Of a stretch of 64,000 bases of DNA, positions 44,179 to 56,145 are shown in pieces (the stretch's first letter is position 1; each line of letters begins with the position of its first letter). The notes under the pieces were generated by a model, which saw only the letters and a list, made by a program, of their open reading frames with translations, made no database searches and was not told where the DNA came from. A program made the translations under genes and the position numbers. Origin of the DNA: Azadirachta indica (Eukaryota > Streptophyta > Magnoliopsida > Sapindales > Meliaceae); assembly GCA_022749755.1 (NCBI GenBank), contig CM040446.1:8890367-8954366 (forward strand), in the 5' to 3' direction.

Positions 44179-45051
44179 TAACCGCGAAACGGACTAGAGC
44201 AACAATTTCGTTTTGAGACAGGCTGCACGTGTTGTTACTCACCACCGCTTGAAAATCATTAAGGTGCATTTATTTTTAAAAACAGGGAAGTAGTAAAGGT
44301 ACAATTTTCAGGGCTCGAATTGTTGAACGCGAAACGTTCTAGAAAAACAACTTCGTTTTGAGACTGCCACATGTCTTGTTAATCACAATTACTTGAGGAT
44401 AATTATGGTACATTTTATTTCGAAAACGAACAAGTTGAAAATGTACGATTTTTGGTGCTAGAATTATCAAGTACAAAAAGAACTCAAAAAATGCTTCGTT
44501 TAGAGAAGAATTGCACGTCTCGTTATTCACCATCGCGTGAGAATTAATGCGGTGCATTTGTTTCGAAAATGGAGAAGTTGAAAGCGTACAATTTTTAAGG
44601 CCAGAATCGTCAAATGCGAAATAGACTTTAAAAACGACTTAATTTTGAGACGAGCCACACATCTTGCTATTAACCATCGTGTGAGGATCATTACGATGCA
44701 TTTCATTTTAAAAATGAAGAAGTTGAAAATGTAGGATTTTCGGAGCTGGTAAACACGACACAGATTCGAAAAACGACTTTGTTTCCAGACAGGACAGACA
44801 TCTTATTACTCACTATCGTGTGCCGATAATTGTCGTGCATTTCATGTCGAAAACATAGAAGTTGAAAATGTAAGATTTTCGGTACCGAAATTATCAAATG
44901 AAAAATGGTCTCAAAAAACGACTTTGTTTCAAGACGGATCAAATGTCTTGTTATTCACTATCATGTGAGAATTATTACAGTGCATTTCCTTTCAAAAAAA
45001 AAAAGTTTAAAATGTGCATTTCCAAGATGAGCTGCACGTCTTGTTACTTGC
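44179..45051. repeat. Satellite array, segment 4
   Basis: About six monomers in the same orientation as the previous segments, ending at the CTTGC duplication of the next solo LTR. Confidence 0.93.
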
Positions 45052-46453
45052 TGCTACAACTTAAAGGTTGTAACTCCCAAATATAGGTTGTCTCAAGTAA
45101 TAAAGTTCGGAAGTCCGAGTGTCGGTCCACAGGGAATATGTTATATTAAGTCTACAAGTCCAAAGGTCTAAATATTATAAATCCGAATATTCTAATGGAG
45201 TGAATTTGCTTATTGTCAAATTTAAATTCTATATTATTATATATTAGGGCATTAGGGATCCATTTTAATGATTTGTATAGAACTTATTCTTGATCCTTTT
45301 TTTTTAAAGAAAAATACAATTAAGAATCAAAAGAAGTGATCTTAATTGGATGATGAAAACAAAACATTTAAGCACAAAGAAATCAAAAGACTTACCTTTT
45401 AGTTGATGGTGAAAAACTATAAGTTGCCTTGCTCTTGATATGTAGAAAATATTCAAGCATTCAATGTACCATTTGTTAACAATGAATCAAGGTTTCTAAC
45501 AATTCAAAATCACTTGCAAAATATAGTACTCAATCAATAAAAAGATTAACAATGAAGAGCAAAACAAAAGATCAAAGAATAAAACTATAAAATCATCAAA
45601 AGTTCACCCTTAACCCTAATTACGAAATTAGAAATACATCATTGAAATTTAAATTACAACAATAATAAAATAGAAATGGAAAAACAAAATCTGATCTCCT
45701 CCTCACTTCCACGTCTTCCTTTATATAGGTAAAACAAAAGACATTCCACATGTGTGAACATAATTTGGTCAATTCCAATTAATCACGCTTTACCAACTTC
45801 CAACATATCTTTGACCATGAAAACCACCGAATTTCGTAAAGCATCCTTCTTCAAAGTTGTAGGTGGATGACTCATCTTTCTAATAGTATATATCTCGCTC
45901 TTATTTCTATTTTAGACCATGAGTTGTGTTGAAAATAGGCAGAGATGTTCAAGTCACATTTCTCCACCGCCCTTCTAGAATGATAGCTCTTTTTGGTAAC
46001 CGACAAGTTGAAATTTGAGAAAGTACGAAACATAAACAATTTAGATCCCTTTCTCAGCTTTCTACATCATCCAACCATGTAATTTTTTCGTTACATATTT
46101 AGGGAGATACGGCCCAAATACGGAAGCATGTTGGGCTGGTTCAAAGATGCGCTTGAGTTCTGTTGAAGCCCAATTTCGTCCCATTAATTGCTCGAACTGG
46201 TCCAACCTTTGGCTTACAAAGTTGTGAAATGATGAGTTTATGTTTGTCTAGCCTAAGAATCGTATCAATTGATAATTTGGATTGAAAGATACGCTCATTA
46301 TACGAAACCTGCGCAAAACCAACTATTTAGTCCAATTCATGTTTTACAATTCAATATAAAGGAATATGCTTTATTATTGGGGAATAGAAGGACATTATTA
46401 AGTGTAAATCATAATATTTCTCTTGATAAACCTACACTTTTAAACATTCATCA
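45052..46453 (-). mobile_element. Solo LTR of another retrotransposon family (1402 bp)
   Basis: On the plus strand the block runs TGCTACAAC...TTCATCA, flanked by a perfect 5-bp duplication CTTGC (45047-45051 and 46454-46458) in satellite that continues in register. A TATATAAAGGAAG box lies on the minus strand at about 45718-45730, so the LTR is probably minus: TGATGAATG...GTTGTAGCA. It contains 'cccaaatataggttgtctcaag' (split) and 'aataaagttcgg', a phrase I associate with plant gypsy LTRs. The lineage is unknown. Confidence 0.85.
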
Positions 46454-48132
46454 CTTGCCATCGCTTAAGGAACATTACAGTGCATTTTATTTAAAAAACG
46501 GTAAAGTTAAAAATGTACGATTTTTTGTGCTGGAATCGTTAAGTGCGAAATAAAATCGAAAAATGACTTCATTCCAAGATGAACCACATGTCTTGTTATT
46601 CACCATTGTGCAAAGATCATTTCGATGCATTTTTTTCAAAAACGGAGAAATTGAAAATGTATAATTTTCGGAGCTGGAATTGTTAAATACAAAACAGACT
46701 AGAACAATGACTTTTGTTTCGAGATAGGACGCACATCTTGTTACTCACCCTCTTGTGAGGATTATTACCGTGCATTTTATTTCGAAAAGAGGCAAGTTGA
46801 AAATTTTCGATTTTCGGTGCCGAAATTGTCAAATGCAAAATGGACTCGAAAAATGACATTGTTTTGAAACAGGTCACACATTTTGTTACTTATCATGGTG
46901 TGGGAATCATTGCGGTGTTTTTTGTTTTGTCAACGGAGAATTTGAAAATGTATGATTTTCGGAGCCAGATTATCAACACGAAATTGATTTGAACAACAAC
47001 TTCGTTTCGAGGCAAATTGAACGTGTTGTTTACTCACTATCTCCTGAAGATTATTATGATATATTTCATTTCGAAAATGAACAAATTGAAAATTTACGAT
47101 TTTCGGTGCCATAATTGCAGAACGTGAAACGGAAGCCAAAAATGACTTCGTTTCGAGATGGGCCACATGTTTTGTTACTTAATATCGCATGAGAATCATT
47201 GCAGTGCTTTTTGTTTCAAAAATAGAGAATTTGAAAATGTATGATTTTCAAAACCGGATTTTCAAACGCGAAACGGACTTGAACAACGATTTCATTTTGA
47301 GACGGGTCCACGTCTTGTTATTCACTATCCCGTGGGGATCATTGTGGTGTATTTTATTTCAAAAACGAAAAAGTTAAAAAATGAATGATTTTCGGGTTCG
47401 GAAATGTCAAAGGGAAAACGGACAAAAAAAAAAGATTTTGTTTTAAGACGGGCCGCAGGTATTGTTCCTCACCATCCTGTAAGGATCATTGTGGTGCAAT
47501 TTATTTCAAAAATGAATAAGTTAAATGTATGATTTTTGGTGCTAGAATTGTCAAACGTGAAACAGACTCGAAAAAAACGACTTTATTTTAAGGCGGGTCA
47601 CACGTCTTGTTATTTACTGTTGCGTAAGGATCATTGTGGTGCATCATGTTTCGAAAGCAGAGAAGTGGAAAACGTACAATTTTTGAGATCGGAATTGTCA
47701 AACTGAAACAAACTTGAAAAACGACTTCACTTCGAGGTGGGTCACAAGTCTTGTTACTCATCATCGATTGAGAATCATTAAAGTGCATTTTATCTTGAAA
47801 ACGCAGAAGTTGAAAATGTACAATTTTCGACGCTAAAATTTTCAAACGCGAAACGGACACAAAAAATGACTTCATTTTGAGATGGGCCACAGCTCCTGTT
47901 ACTCATTATTGCGTGAGGATGATTGTAGTGCATTATGTTTGGAAGTGGAGAAGTTAAAAATGTACAATTTTTGGGGCTGAAATTTTCAAATTTGAAACGA
48001 ACCAGAAAAATGACTTCATTTCGAGACGGGGCACATGTCTTCTTACTTACTATAGCATGAGGATGATTACGGTGTATTATGTTTCGAAAGCGGAGAAGTT
48101 AAAACTGTACAATTTTCTGGGCTGAAATTGTC
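46454..48132. repeat. Satellite array, segment 5, ending at a gap
   Basis: About eleven to twelve monomers in the same orientation, up to the N run. The array may continue in the gap. Confidence 0.94.
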
Positions 48133-48232
48133 NNNNNNNNNNNNNNNNNNNNNNNNNNNNNNNNNNNNNNNNNNNNNNNNNNNNNNNNNNNNNNNNNNNN
48201 NNNNNNNNNNNNNNNNNNNNNNNNNNNNNNNN
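48133..48232. other. Assembly gap (100 N)
   Basis: Exactly 100 N between satellite and pararetrovirus sequence. The junction is therefore not directly observed. Confidence 0.98.
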
Positions 48233-50500
48233 AAATTTAATACGTCGGATTTTTCTAATTGGGCAATTCTAACATCTAAATGAAGTTGACTAAGCTGCTG
48301 ATCATTAACAGTTTTCTCTAAATCTTTGACTTGCTTTTTAAGAAGTTTTACTTCTTATTGAAACTCTCCTGTAGTAACTTGTTTAAACAACCTTGGAGAA
48401 AAGTATTTTTCTAAGACCTTGGTTATACTAAAAAGTTCTCGAGTATTGATATGTTGTTCATTTAAAAGAATTTCTCTTCGTTTTACTAAGTATTTTTATT
48501 TAGTAGAAGAATCCTCGATTTTGTCTATAATATCTAGGAGAAATTATTTATTTACTTTTCTATTCATTCCTAACATGTTGATAGTTTTACAATTACAAAT
48601 TTATTCGAAATTACTACCACTATCAATAGCTTCAGAATCTTTGGAATTTTCTAACAGCTGAATACTATCTGAATCACTTTTTACTGGGCTAATAGAATCT
48701 TCGCTAAAAAGTAGTTGTCTAAGTTTTTCTCTAAGTTCGGGCTAATCTTTGAATATCTCATTGATTTTATTTTTCACCTTACATTGTCTAGAAGTATGAC
48801 CTGGACGTTTACAGGTCCAACAAACTATGGGTTGTTTCTTGGACTTAGGCTTTCTAGACTTCTTGGGGTTTTTATAATAAGGCTCAGTGGGTTTAACTAT
48901 CTTATTGGGCTTTGTATGGTAGGCTATAGATTTGGGCTTTTTACACGATGGTGCTCCAAGGTCATAATAATCATATTGCTTACAAAAATCTCCTACGATT
49001 TACTTAAAGGAAAACTTTTCATTATTTTTTTTGTTGCCTTTTAATTCATGACAAAAAGTTAAAGCTTCCTTTTTTAGTATCTTATTGGCAAAGATTTTGG
49101 ATAATCCTGAAATGAATCTTTCTTTCCACAAAATTACATTACAGTCTGAACGCTAGAATATATAGGTCATAAAAACATCTTTGTACTACCTAAAATCACC
49201 TAAAGTTGGACATTTAATATTGGTTGATATTAATTTAGAACTTTATAATTCTTCTACAAGATTGCCTACCAAATGCATAGCTATAGTATAAATAAGGACT
49301 TTTACAGTGATTTCACGCTCTTTTTCTTATTGAAATCCTTCTTCAACTTCTGCTGTATATTTTTCTACATGATTGAGTATAGATTGTTGGATACTAGAAG
49401 AAAAACTATTATCCCACCAATAATACAGAGATATTGTAAATCGTGCTATCAAGATTTGGCTGCTTGATGGTCAAAACATTTTACAGCTTTAGAAGCATTT
49501 GGTGCCATTCCCATCTCTTGGAGTTCGTTCATAATCTCATACTCAGATCTTCCATCTATGTTCATTCATATATAGTATCTCTAGTATATTTTTTAGTTGA
49601 AAATTTATTACATCCCTCAAATTGGATATCAGGTGGAGTAGGTTTAAGATAATAATTCCTAGTAGAAATAGAAGTTTTACTAGATTAGGCTCTAGCGATT
49701 TCTACAAGATAATTCTCTATGGTGTTACTAGTTTCACTACTAGACGATTCATCTACCATATTGACATTACTAGGTCCTGGAAGGTTGGCAAGTGTTTGAT
49801 TAATTTGGTCAATAGATCTACTTTTGGAAAAGTAACGGGTTGGGCTAAGTTTTGATGCTTGAAGGTGGGTTGAAAAATAGTAGATGGAAAAATTGTGCTA
49901 GGCTTAAGTTGGTCTATTTTATTTTCTATATGGTTAAGTGATTGGCTACTGTATATAGTGTTTGGGATTGATAATTGTTTTGTTCGTAGACACGTTCAAT
50001 GTCTCCTAACTGGGCTGGATCACTATTTGGCCTATTATCTGCTATTTTGAATGGTGATGCTAGAATAAAGTTTCCTAAGACCTTAATAGTAATGGGCTCA
50101 AGAGGTGGATGTACAAATTGAATAAGTCCATAGGCTTTTATTTCCCATTTATATAGTTAAGAGGTTCTTACATTGATATATGGGCTAAGAAATGGATAAG
50201 GAGGATCTGAATTAAATGTATCTAAGTTCATTTCAAATCACTCGAAGAATGGAATATTAATCCTGTATTAGTTCATTTCCCTATACCAATGATTTCGAAT
50301 ACGGGCTTGATCATTTAAATCCATTGAACGAAGAAACCATGCTTTTTTATCTTTATTTCTATCTGATCTAAAATCTCTTCTAAGAAATTCTTTATCTATC
50401 TCCTAATTTTCATTTTCTATAACATTAATAGATTGAAAATCAGAAAATGGAGAATCTTAACTATAGACAGGCTCAACTACGGGATTTGAATATTGGACAG
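48233..50500 (-). pseudogene. Endogenous pararetrovirus coat-protein region (minus block)
   Basis: Read on the minus strand, this aligns with the plus block at about 54890-56140 and extends past it. The coat-protein core is recognisable (WKERFISGLSKIFANKI around 49115-49065; KGNKKNNEKFSFK). The basic stretch KNPKKSRKPKSKK precedes a CCHC finger, CWTCKRPGHTSRQC (48781-48822), the diagnostic nucleic-acid-binding motif of Caulimoviridae coat proteins. A Ser/Asp/Glu-rich tail (SEDSISPVKSDSDSIQLLEN) and a coiled coil follow to the gap. Stops are frequent. The virus group is Caulimoviridae; petuvirus- or florendovirus-like organisation is my inference. Confidence 0.87.
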
Positions 50501-50770
50501 AGGATTGAATAAAAACAATCAGGATGAAATAATCTGATAATAAGGCTTTGTAATTCTTGTAAATTGATTGGTCTATCATAAAAAGTAATTTGAATATGTT
50601 TTCTTGGACTTTTGACTTGATAATGAGACTTTTGTGTATTCTGTGTAGATGATGCAGTAGTTGATTGTGTATTTTGTTGGGTTGAGACCCAACTTGGATA
50701 GAAGACCCTTGAATCACTTAAGTATAAGGAAGAGGAGGAAATTCATGAGTAAAGGAGGTCATACTTGAGC
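50501..50770 (-). pseudogene. Pararetrovirus downstream-ORF N-terminus (minus block)
   Basis: The minus strand reads THEFPPLPYT then IQGSSIQVGSQPN, homologous to the ORF starting at 52043 on the plus strand (THEFPPLSYTQAIQGSSTQV). Similarity switches near 50500 from this ORF to the coat-protein upstream region, so two parts that are far apart in the plus block are fused here. About 10 bp separate it from the opposed RT block. Confidence 0.8.
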
Positions 50771-50780
50771 TACAGATCTG

Positions 50781-52012
50781 CAAAAAAAGAAAGAAGTGAT
50801 CTTTTAGCCAAAAGACTTACTAGGAAATTCAAGTCTCCGTAAAGTTGTAGTGGATTTTATGTCAATAAGAACTCTGAAATAGAACACAGAGTTCCTAAAT
50901 TAGTTATTAATTATAAGCATTTGAATAAAGTACTCTAATGGATTAGGTACCTAATATCCAATAAGTGAGATTAACCCAATAGACTTCATAGTGTATGCAT
51001 ATTTAGCAAATTTAATATGAAATCAGGATTTTGGCAAATTCAAATAGTTGAGGAAGATACATATAAAATTGCTTTCACTAATCCATTTAGTTATTACGAA
51101 TGGAATTTAATGCCCTTTTATCTCAAAAATGCCCTTAGTGAATTTCAAAATATTATGAATAACATTTTTATCCATATACTCATTGCACCATAGTATGCAT
51201 AGATGATGTGTTAGTTTTTAGTCAATCAATAGATCAACATTTAAACATTTAGAAACATTCTTGCAAATAGTCAAAAACAATAGGTTAGTTGCATTGACCA
51301 CTAAATTCAAATTATTCCGAAGTAGAATTAAATTCCTTGATTACAAAATTTACAGGAATACTATTTAGCCCATTAGTAGAAACATAGAATTTGCATATGT
51401 TTTTCAAATAAAATCAAAGATCGTGCTCAATTACAAAAATTTTTAGGATCTTTGAATTATGTTGCAGATTTTTTTCCAAATTTTAGATAATTATGCAAAC
51501 CCTAATACAATAGATTATCCAAAAATCTTCCTACATAGTCTAATATATATACCAGAATAATCTAAACCCTTAAACAAAAGGTTAAGGTTCTTCCTTGCCT
51601 TGCTATCCCTGACCCCTTAGCAGATCTCATAGTAAAAACTAATGCTACTACATAGGTTATGGTGATGTTCTCAAACAAAAATTAGAAGACTCTACTAATG
51701 AACAAATAGTTAGATTTTATTTTGGCATTTGGAATGATACTTAAAAGAATTATTCAATCATTAAAAAAGAAATTTTATCAATTGTTCTTTGTATAATGAA
51801 ATTTCAAGATGATTTATTCAATAAACAATTTTTACTAAGTACTGATTGCAAATATGCAAAAGTTGTTTTAGAAAAAAATGTTAAAAATCTTGTTTTAAAC
51901 AAATTTTTATAAGATAGCAAGCAATTTTAGCAAATTTTGATTTTTTAATCGCCTATATAAAGGGAGAGAATAACTCTCTTCTAGACTATCTTACAAAAGA
52001 ATTTCTTTAAAA
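50781..52012 (+). pseudogene. Pararetrovirus reverse transcriptase-RNase H
   Basis: RT begins KSDLLAKRLTRKF-like and continues SGFYVNKNSEIEHRVPKLVI, FNMKSGFWQIQIVEEDTYK, YEWNLMPF and NALSEFQNIMNNIF. The YxDD box reads CIDDVLVFS at about 51199-51225. RNase H follows (FGIWNDT, NYSIIKKEILSIVLCIMKFQ, LLSTDCKYAKVVLEKNVKN); its first catalytic Asp appears as Asn in KTNATT. In Caulimoviridae this domain copies pregenomic RNA into DNA. Many stops and at least two frameshifts (near 51165 and 51245) make it inactive. Confidence 0.88.
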
Positions 52013-52042
52013 AAAACCCAAAATAGATAAAATTCATCCAAC

Positions 52043-53150
52043 ATGTCCTCAAAGAAAACCATAAAACCTTCAAATTACGTAATTAGTACTCAAGTCTCTG
52101 GCCAAGGTACTAAGATGGCCAGCTTATGTATGAACCCCCTTACTCATGAATTTCCTCCTCTTTCTTATACTCAAGCGATTCAAGGGTCCTCCACACAAGT
52201 TAGGTCTTCTACCCAACAAAATACAGAGTCATTTATGCAGAATACACAAAAGTCTCATTATCAAGTCAAAAGTCCAATAGAACATATTCAAATTACTCCT
52301 TATGACAAATCAATCAATCTCCAAGAATTACAAAACCTTATTACCAGATTATTCCATCTTGATTTCTTTATCTTACAAACAATATACTCAAAACCAGATA
52401 ATTTTACGAATTAATCCTAATAGATACACAATCTGTAAAAATTACCCATCATAAAAATCCTAAAAATATCAAAGAAATAGCTTACTTAACCTGCAAAATC
52501 AAAAAAGTAATCTCCCCATGAGATTTCCTTGCTACCTCAATTTACTCACCTATTCCATTTTCAGTTCCATACAAACCCAATGGATTCAATTATATAGACT
52601 ATCAATTAACTTGGTTTAAGATATTTTACCTTAAACGTTTTGACCATTCCTGCTTTATTCATTTTGATCCTCAATGCCATCATGGTTTCAAGAATGGTGA
52701 TTTTACTTAAGATTTAATGATTTAATTTACCCAAGACAGATTACTCAAGAGCCTTTCCCTTAGTATATCAAAAATACTCCAAGAATTATTCAACCTTTTT
52801 ATGAAAAAATTTCATTCTATATCAATTTTGCTGTACCCTAAATTTTATCATAGAATTTTACGGTAGAAAAATATTATCCAAATTGTTATTTAAGCCTAAT
52901 CAGAGAATTCAAGATCAAATGTGGGACGAATATGACTTATCAAAAGTAACCCCTAAGGCTCTTACTTAATGGTAAGCAAGTTGGTGGTATTTGAAGTCTT
53001 CCAAGTTCGCTTCCAAAGGAAACTATTTTGCCAACTTCAAAGAATAAAGTCAACCCTTCTACTTCAACTAAGTTTCGAGGAGCTCGTAATTAAAAGAAAA
53101 ACAAAAAAGAATATTATTCAACATTGCAGACAAAATTATTCAAGAGATTG
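52043..53150 (+). pseudogene. Pararetrovirus ORF downstream of RT-RNase H
   Basis: The start at 52043 opens a frame (MSSKKTIKPSNYVISTQVSG; INLQELQNLITRL) to 52414. Sequence continues in shifted frames to about 53150 (NGFNYIDYQLTWFKIFYLKR; WWYLKSSKFASKGNYF-like near 52975). It starts about 30 bp after the RNase H end. Florendovirus-type genomes carry a second ORF in this place (family knowledge). Its function is not assigned. Confidence 0.65.
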
Positions 53151-53727
53151 ATAATGACTCTACTCAAGAATCCTCCATGGGATCATTGCCAAATAAAGAC
53201 GACCCTTTTGATGGATCATTTAGCCAAAACCCATTTGAGCTGGAAAATAAGTGGATCCTACAATAATTATTCAAGATTCTCCACTATACAAAATTATTCA
53301 ATTATCACAAGAAGAAAAAGCTTCATTCGGTGGAAAAGCAAACCCGTGACCGACAACAAGCATCTTGCTTGTAGAAAGTTGTATTCAATTATTTTACTTT
53401 TCAAAAGTTGTAATAATTGTACCCAATTATTCAAAGTTGTAATAGTGTCTTGTAAGAATCATATGGATTCAATAGGATAGTTACTCGACTATAAATTCCT
53501 TTTCATTCTCCATTTAAAAAGGAGGCGAATTTGAAACTCAAAATCTTGTGTAAAATTTAGCCATCAGTACAATTTTTTGTTCTCAAAATTGTTTTCTTAA
53601 TTCAATTTTATTTTCAACCATCTTAATTAATTCTATTTTCAAAAATGTTATTCCAATATTTTCTTAACATATAATTTTCAAATTTTACTTATAATTTCTC
53701 GAAATCATGATTAATTCTAGGTATTTT
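53151..53727 (+). promoter_or_regulatory. Pararetrovirus intergenic region
   Basis: Non-coding DNA between the downstream ORF and the PBS. TATAAAT at 53490-53496 (in ctcgactataaattcc) is a candidate pregenomic RNA promoter. Short repeats of 'caattattcaa(a/g)' and 'gttgtaata' occur at 53255-53445 and could be enhancer-like. This is the usual promoter position in Caulimoviridae. Confidence 0.55.
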
Positions 53728-53740
53728 TGATATCAGAGCC
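53728..53740 (+). other. Pararetrovirus tRNA-Met primer binding site
   Basis: TGATATCAGAGCC differs by one base from TGGTATCAGAGCC, which is complementary to the tRNA-Met 3' end. By convention it is position 1 of caulimovirid genomes, so the plus block is a circular permutation that runs through the origin. Confidence 0.85.
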
Positions 53741-53978
53741 TTATATTTTTTAAATTGTTTGAAGCCCTGTTTTATGTATGTGTATGTTAGCACCTAGGAT
53801 TGCTAGAGATCTAATTAACTTAGGAAGTTTGCAGAAAGGAAAGGAGAGTTTTAGCGGCAGTAAGTCTCGTTGAGGTGATTAGGGCTATAAGATCAACTTG
53901 TCTCTCATCCAAGTACTACTAAATATTTGTAGGTATTGGATTTTGCATCTCTATTGTTTGCATGCATCTATATAACCA
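53741..53978 (+). other. Pararetrovirus leader after the PBS
   Basis: Non-coding leader between the PBS and the first ORF. No long stem was resolved by eye. Confidence 0.5.
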
Positions 53979-54720
53979 TGGTGTCATCAATTAGGAAATT
54001 ATTTGCCCTAAAACCAAGGATTCCTTTAGGCCAATTAGTTCTAGGGAAGTTATGAGTAAGGTAACTACTATAGAAAATTATTTAGCAAAAGATAAATTAC
54101 CCAATATTCCAACACATGTTATTATTTATGACATAGGAAATATTGATTTTAGGACTACATATTCAATTAAAGAACATGAAAAAACTTTATCTTTTTAAAA
54201 TGAATTTGAGGAAATAAAGTTACTCAATACATCTATACTTAGTAAATATAGAAATCAAGGTTTTAATTATTTACATTTTAGACTTATTCAAATTGCTATA
54301 AAACCCTTAGCTCATAAAAGATTAGATTCTCCAATATTAGTTTTAGTAAAAGATAAAACATTACTCAAATTTCAAGACTCTCTTTTAAGAGCAGTTCAGT
54401 CAAACTTATGCAACGGAGCACTATACTTTAATTGCGCTCCAAATTTCGAAATTAGTCTACATGATCCAACCATCCTAGATATTCTATTACTCAATACCCA
54501 TAATCCAGAGCTCAAATTCCAACCTATAGACAAGGATATATGCTTTTATATCGCATTTATTTTAAACAAATTAAATCACAATTCAACCCTAGGTGTTTAC
54601 TTCAAGATGATAAAGGAGAAACCTCTATTCTAAATATCCAAACAGAAAACCAAGATACTCCAATAAAGTCATATACTACAAAATTATTCAAATGGAATAA
54701 AATATCCATTCCTTTATAAT
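53979..54720 (+). pseudogene. Pararetrovirus movement protein region
   Basis: A candidate ATG at 53979 is in a good context (accATGg). A shifted frame from about 54045 reads SREVMSKVTTIENYLAKDKL and IYDIGNIDFRTTYSIKEHEK with a stop at 54196. It then reads NYLHFRLIQIAIKPLAHKRL, SPILVLVKDKTLLKFQDSLL, LYFNCAPNFEISLHDP and ILLLNTHNPELKF. This is the layout of the 30K-type movement protein at the N-terminus of the caulimovirid polyprotein, which carries virus through plasmodesmata. It is broken by stops and frameshifts. Confidence 0.82.
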
Positions 54721-56145
54721 AGCATATTAACACTCCACAAATTCCAAGAGATCTAACCAGTAGGGAAGTTACTCAAATAAAAGAAACTTTTAGTGGTCAA
54801 ATTCTTCTTAAATTTAATTCTTTTAGGCAACCTAGATAGACTTCTAATTATTTAGATTTTCAAGACTCTAGCCTCTAGAATAAATCAAAATAATCCTTTG
54901 TCTAATATTCAAATCCCATAGCTGAGCCTATCCATAGACCAAATTCTCCATCATTATCTGATTTTCAATCTATTAATATTATAGAAAAAGGAAATTGGGA
55001 GATAGATAAAGAATAACTTTGAAGAGATTTTGGATCATATAGAAATAAGGATAAAAAAGCATAATTTCTTAGTACAATGGATTTAAATGATCAAGCCTGT
55101 ATTAGAAATCATTAGTATAGGGAAATGATCCAATACAAGATTAATATTCCATTCTTTGAGTGGTTTGAAATGAACCTAGATAAGTTTAATCTAGATCCTC
55201 CTTATCCATTCCTTAGCCCATATATCAATGTAAGAACCTCTCAACTGTATAAATGGGATACAAAAGCCTATGGACCTATTCAATCTATACATCCAACTCT
55301 TGAGTCCATTATTGTTAAGGTCTCAAAAAACTCTATTCCAGCATCACCATTCAAAATAGCAGATAATAGGCCAAATAGTGATCCAGCCCAATTAGGAGAC
55401 ATTGAATATGTATATGAACAAAACCATTATCAATCCTAAACACTCTATACAGTAGCCAATAACTTAACCCATATAGAAAATAAAATAGACCAACTTAAGC
55501 CTAGCCCAACTTTTCCATCTACTATTTTTCAACCCACCTTCAAGCATCAAAACTTAGCCCAAGCAGTTACTTTTCCAAAAGTAATCTATTGACCAAATTA
55601 ATCAAAGACTTGCCAAACTTCCAAGACCTAGTAACGTCAATATGATAGATGAATCCTCTAGTAGTGAAACCAGTAACACCATACAAAATTGTCTTATAGA
55701 AATTGCCAGAGCTCAATCTAATAAAACTTCTATTTCTACTAGGAATTATTATCCTAAACCTACTCTACCTGATATTCAATTTGAGGAATGTAGTAAATTT
55801 TCTACTAAAAATATACTAGAGAAATTATCCATAAATGGAACATAGATGGCAAATTGAAGTATGAGATTATGAATGTACTCCAAGATATAGGATCGGCATC
55901 AACTGCTTATAAAGTAGTAAGATATTTTGAACATCAAACAACCAAATCTTAATAGCAAGATTTAGAAGATCTCTCTGTTATTGGTGGAATAATAGTTTGT
56001 CTTTTAGTAGTCAATAATTTATACTCAATCATGTAGAAAAATATACAGTAGAAGATAAAGAAGGATTTCAACAAGAAAAAGAGCATGAAAACGCTATGAA
56101 AATCCTTATTTATACTATCGGTATGTATTTTGTAGGCAATCATAA
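54721..56145 (+). pseudogene. Pararetrovirus MP-CP junction and coat-protein N-terminal part
   Basis: Follows the movement protein with PRDLTSREVTQIKETFSGQI, then DFQSINIIEKGNWEIDKE. The open stretch 55125-55439 has INIPFFEWFEMNLDKFNLDP and YPFLSPYINVRTSQLYKWDT. Then come ENKIDQLKP, FPSTIFQPTFKHQNLAQAVT and 55642-55845 (MIDESSSSETSNTIQNCLIE). It aligns with the inverted block 50500-49265. The coat-protein core and zinc finger present in the minus block are missing here. Confidence 0.82.

Noticed and set aside
35344..48132. CRISPR array
   Set aside because: Repeats are contiguous monomers with no unique spacers, and the sequence is plant nuclear DNA.
48419..49855. Several plus-strand ORFs across the minus-strand pararetrovirus block
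   Set aside because: They are shadow frames of the minus-strand coat-protein region, which has recognisable motifs and a CCHC finger.
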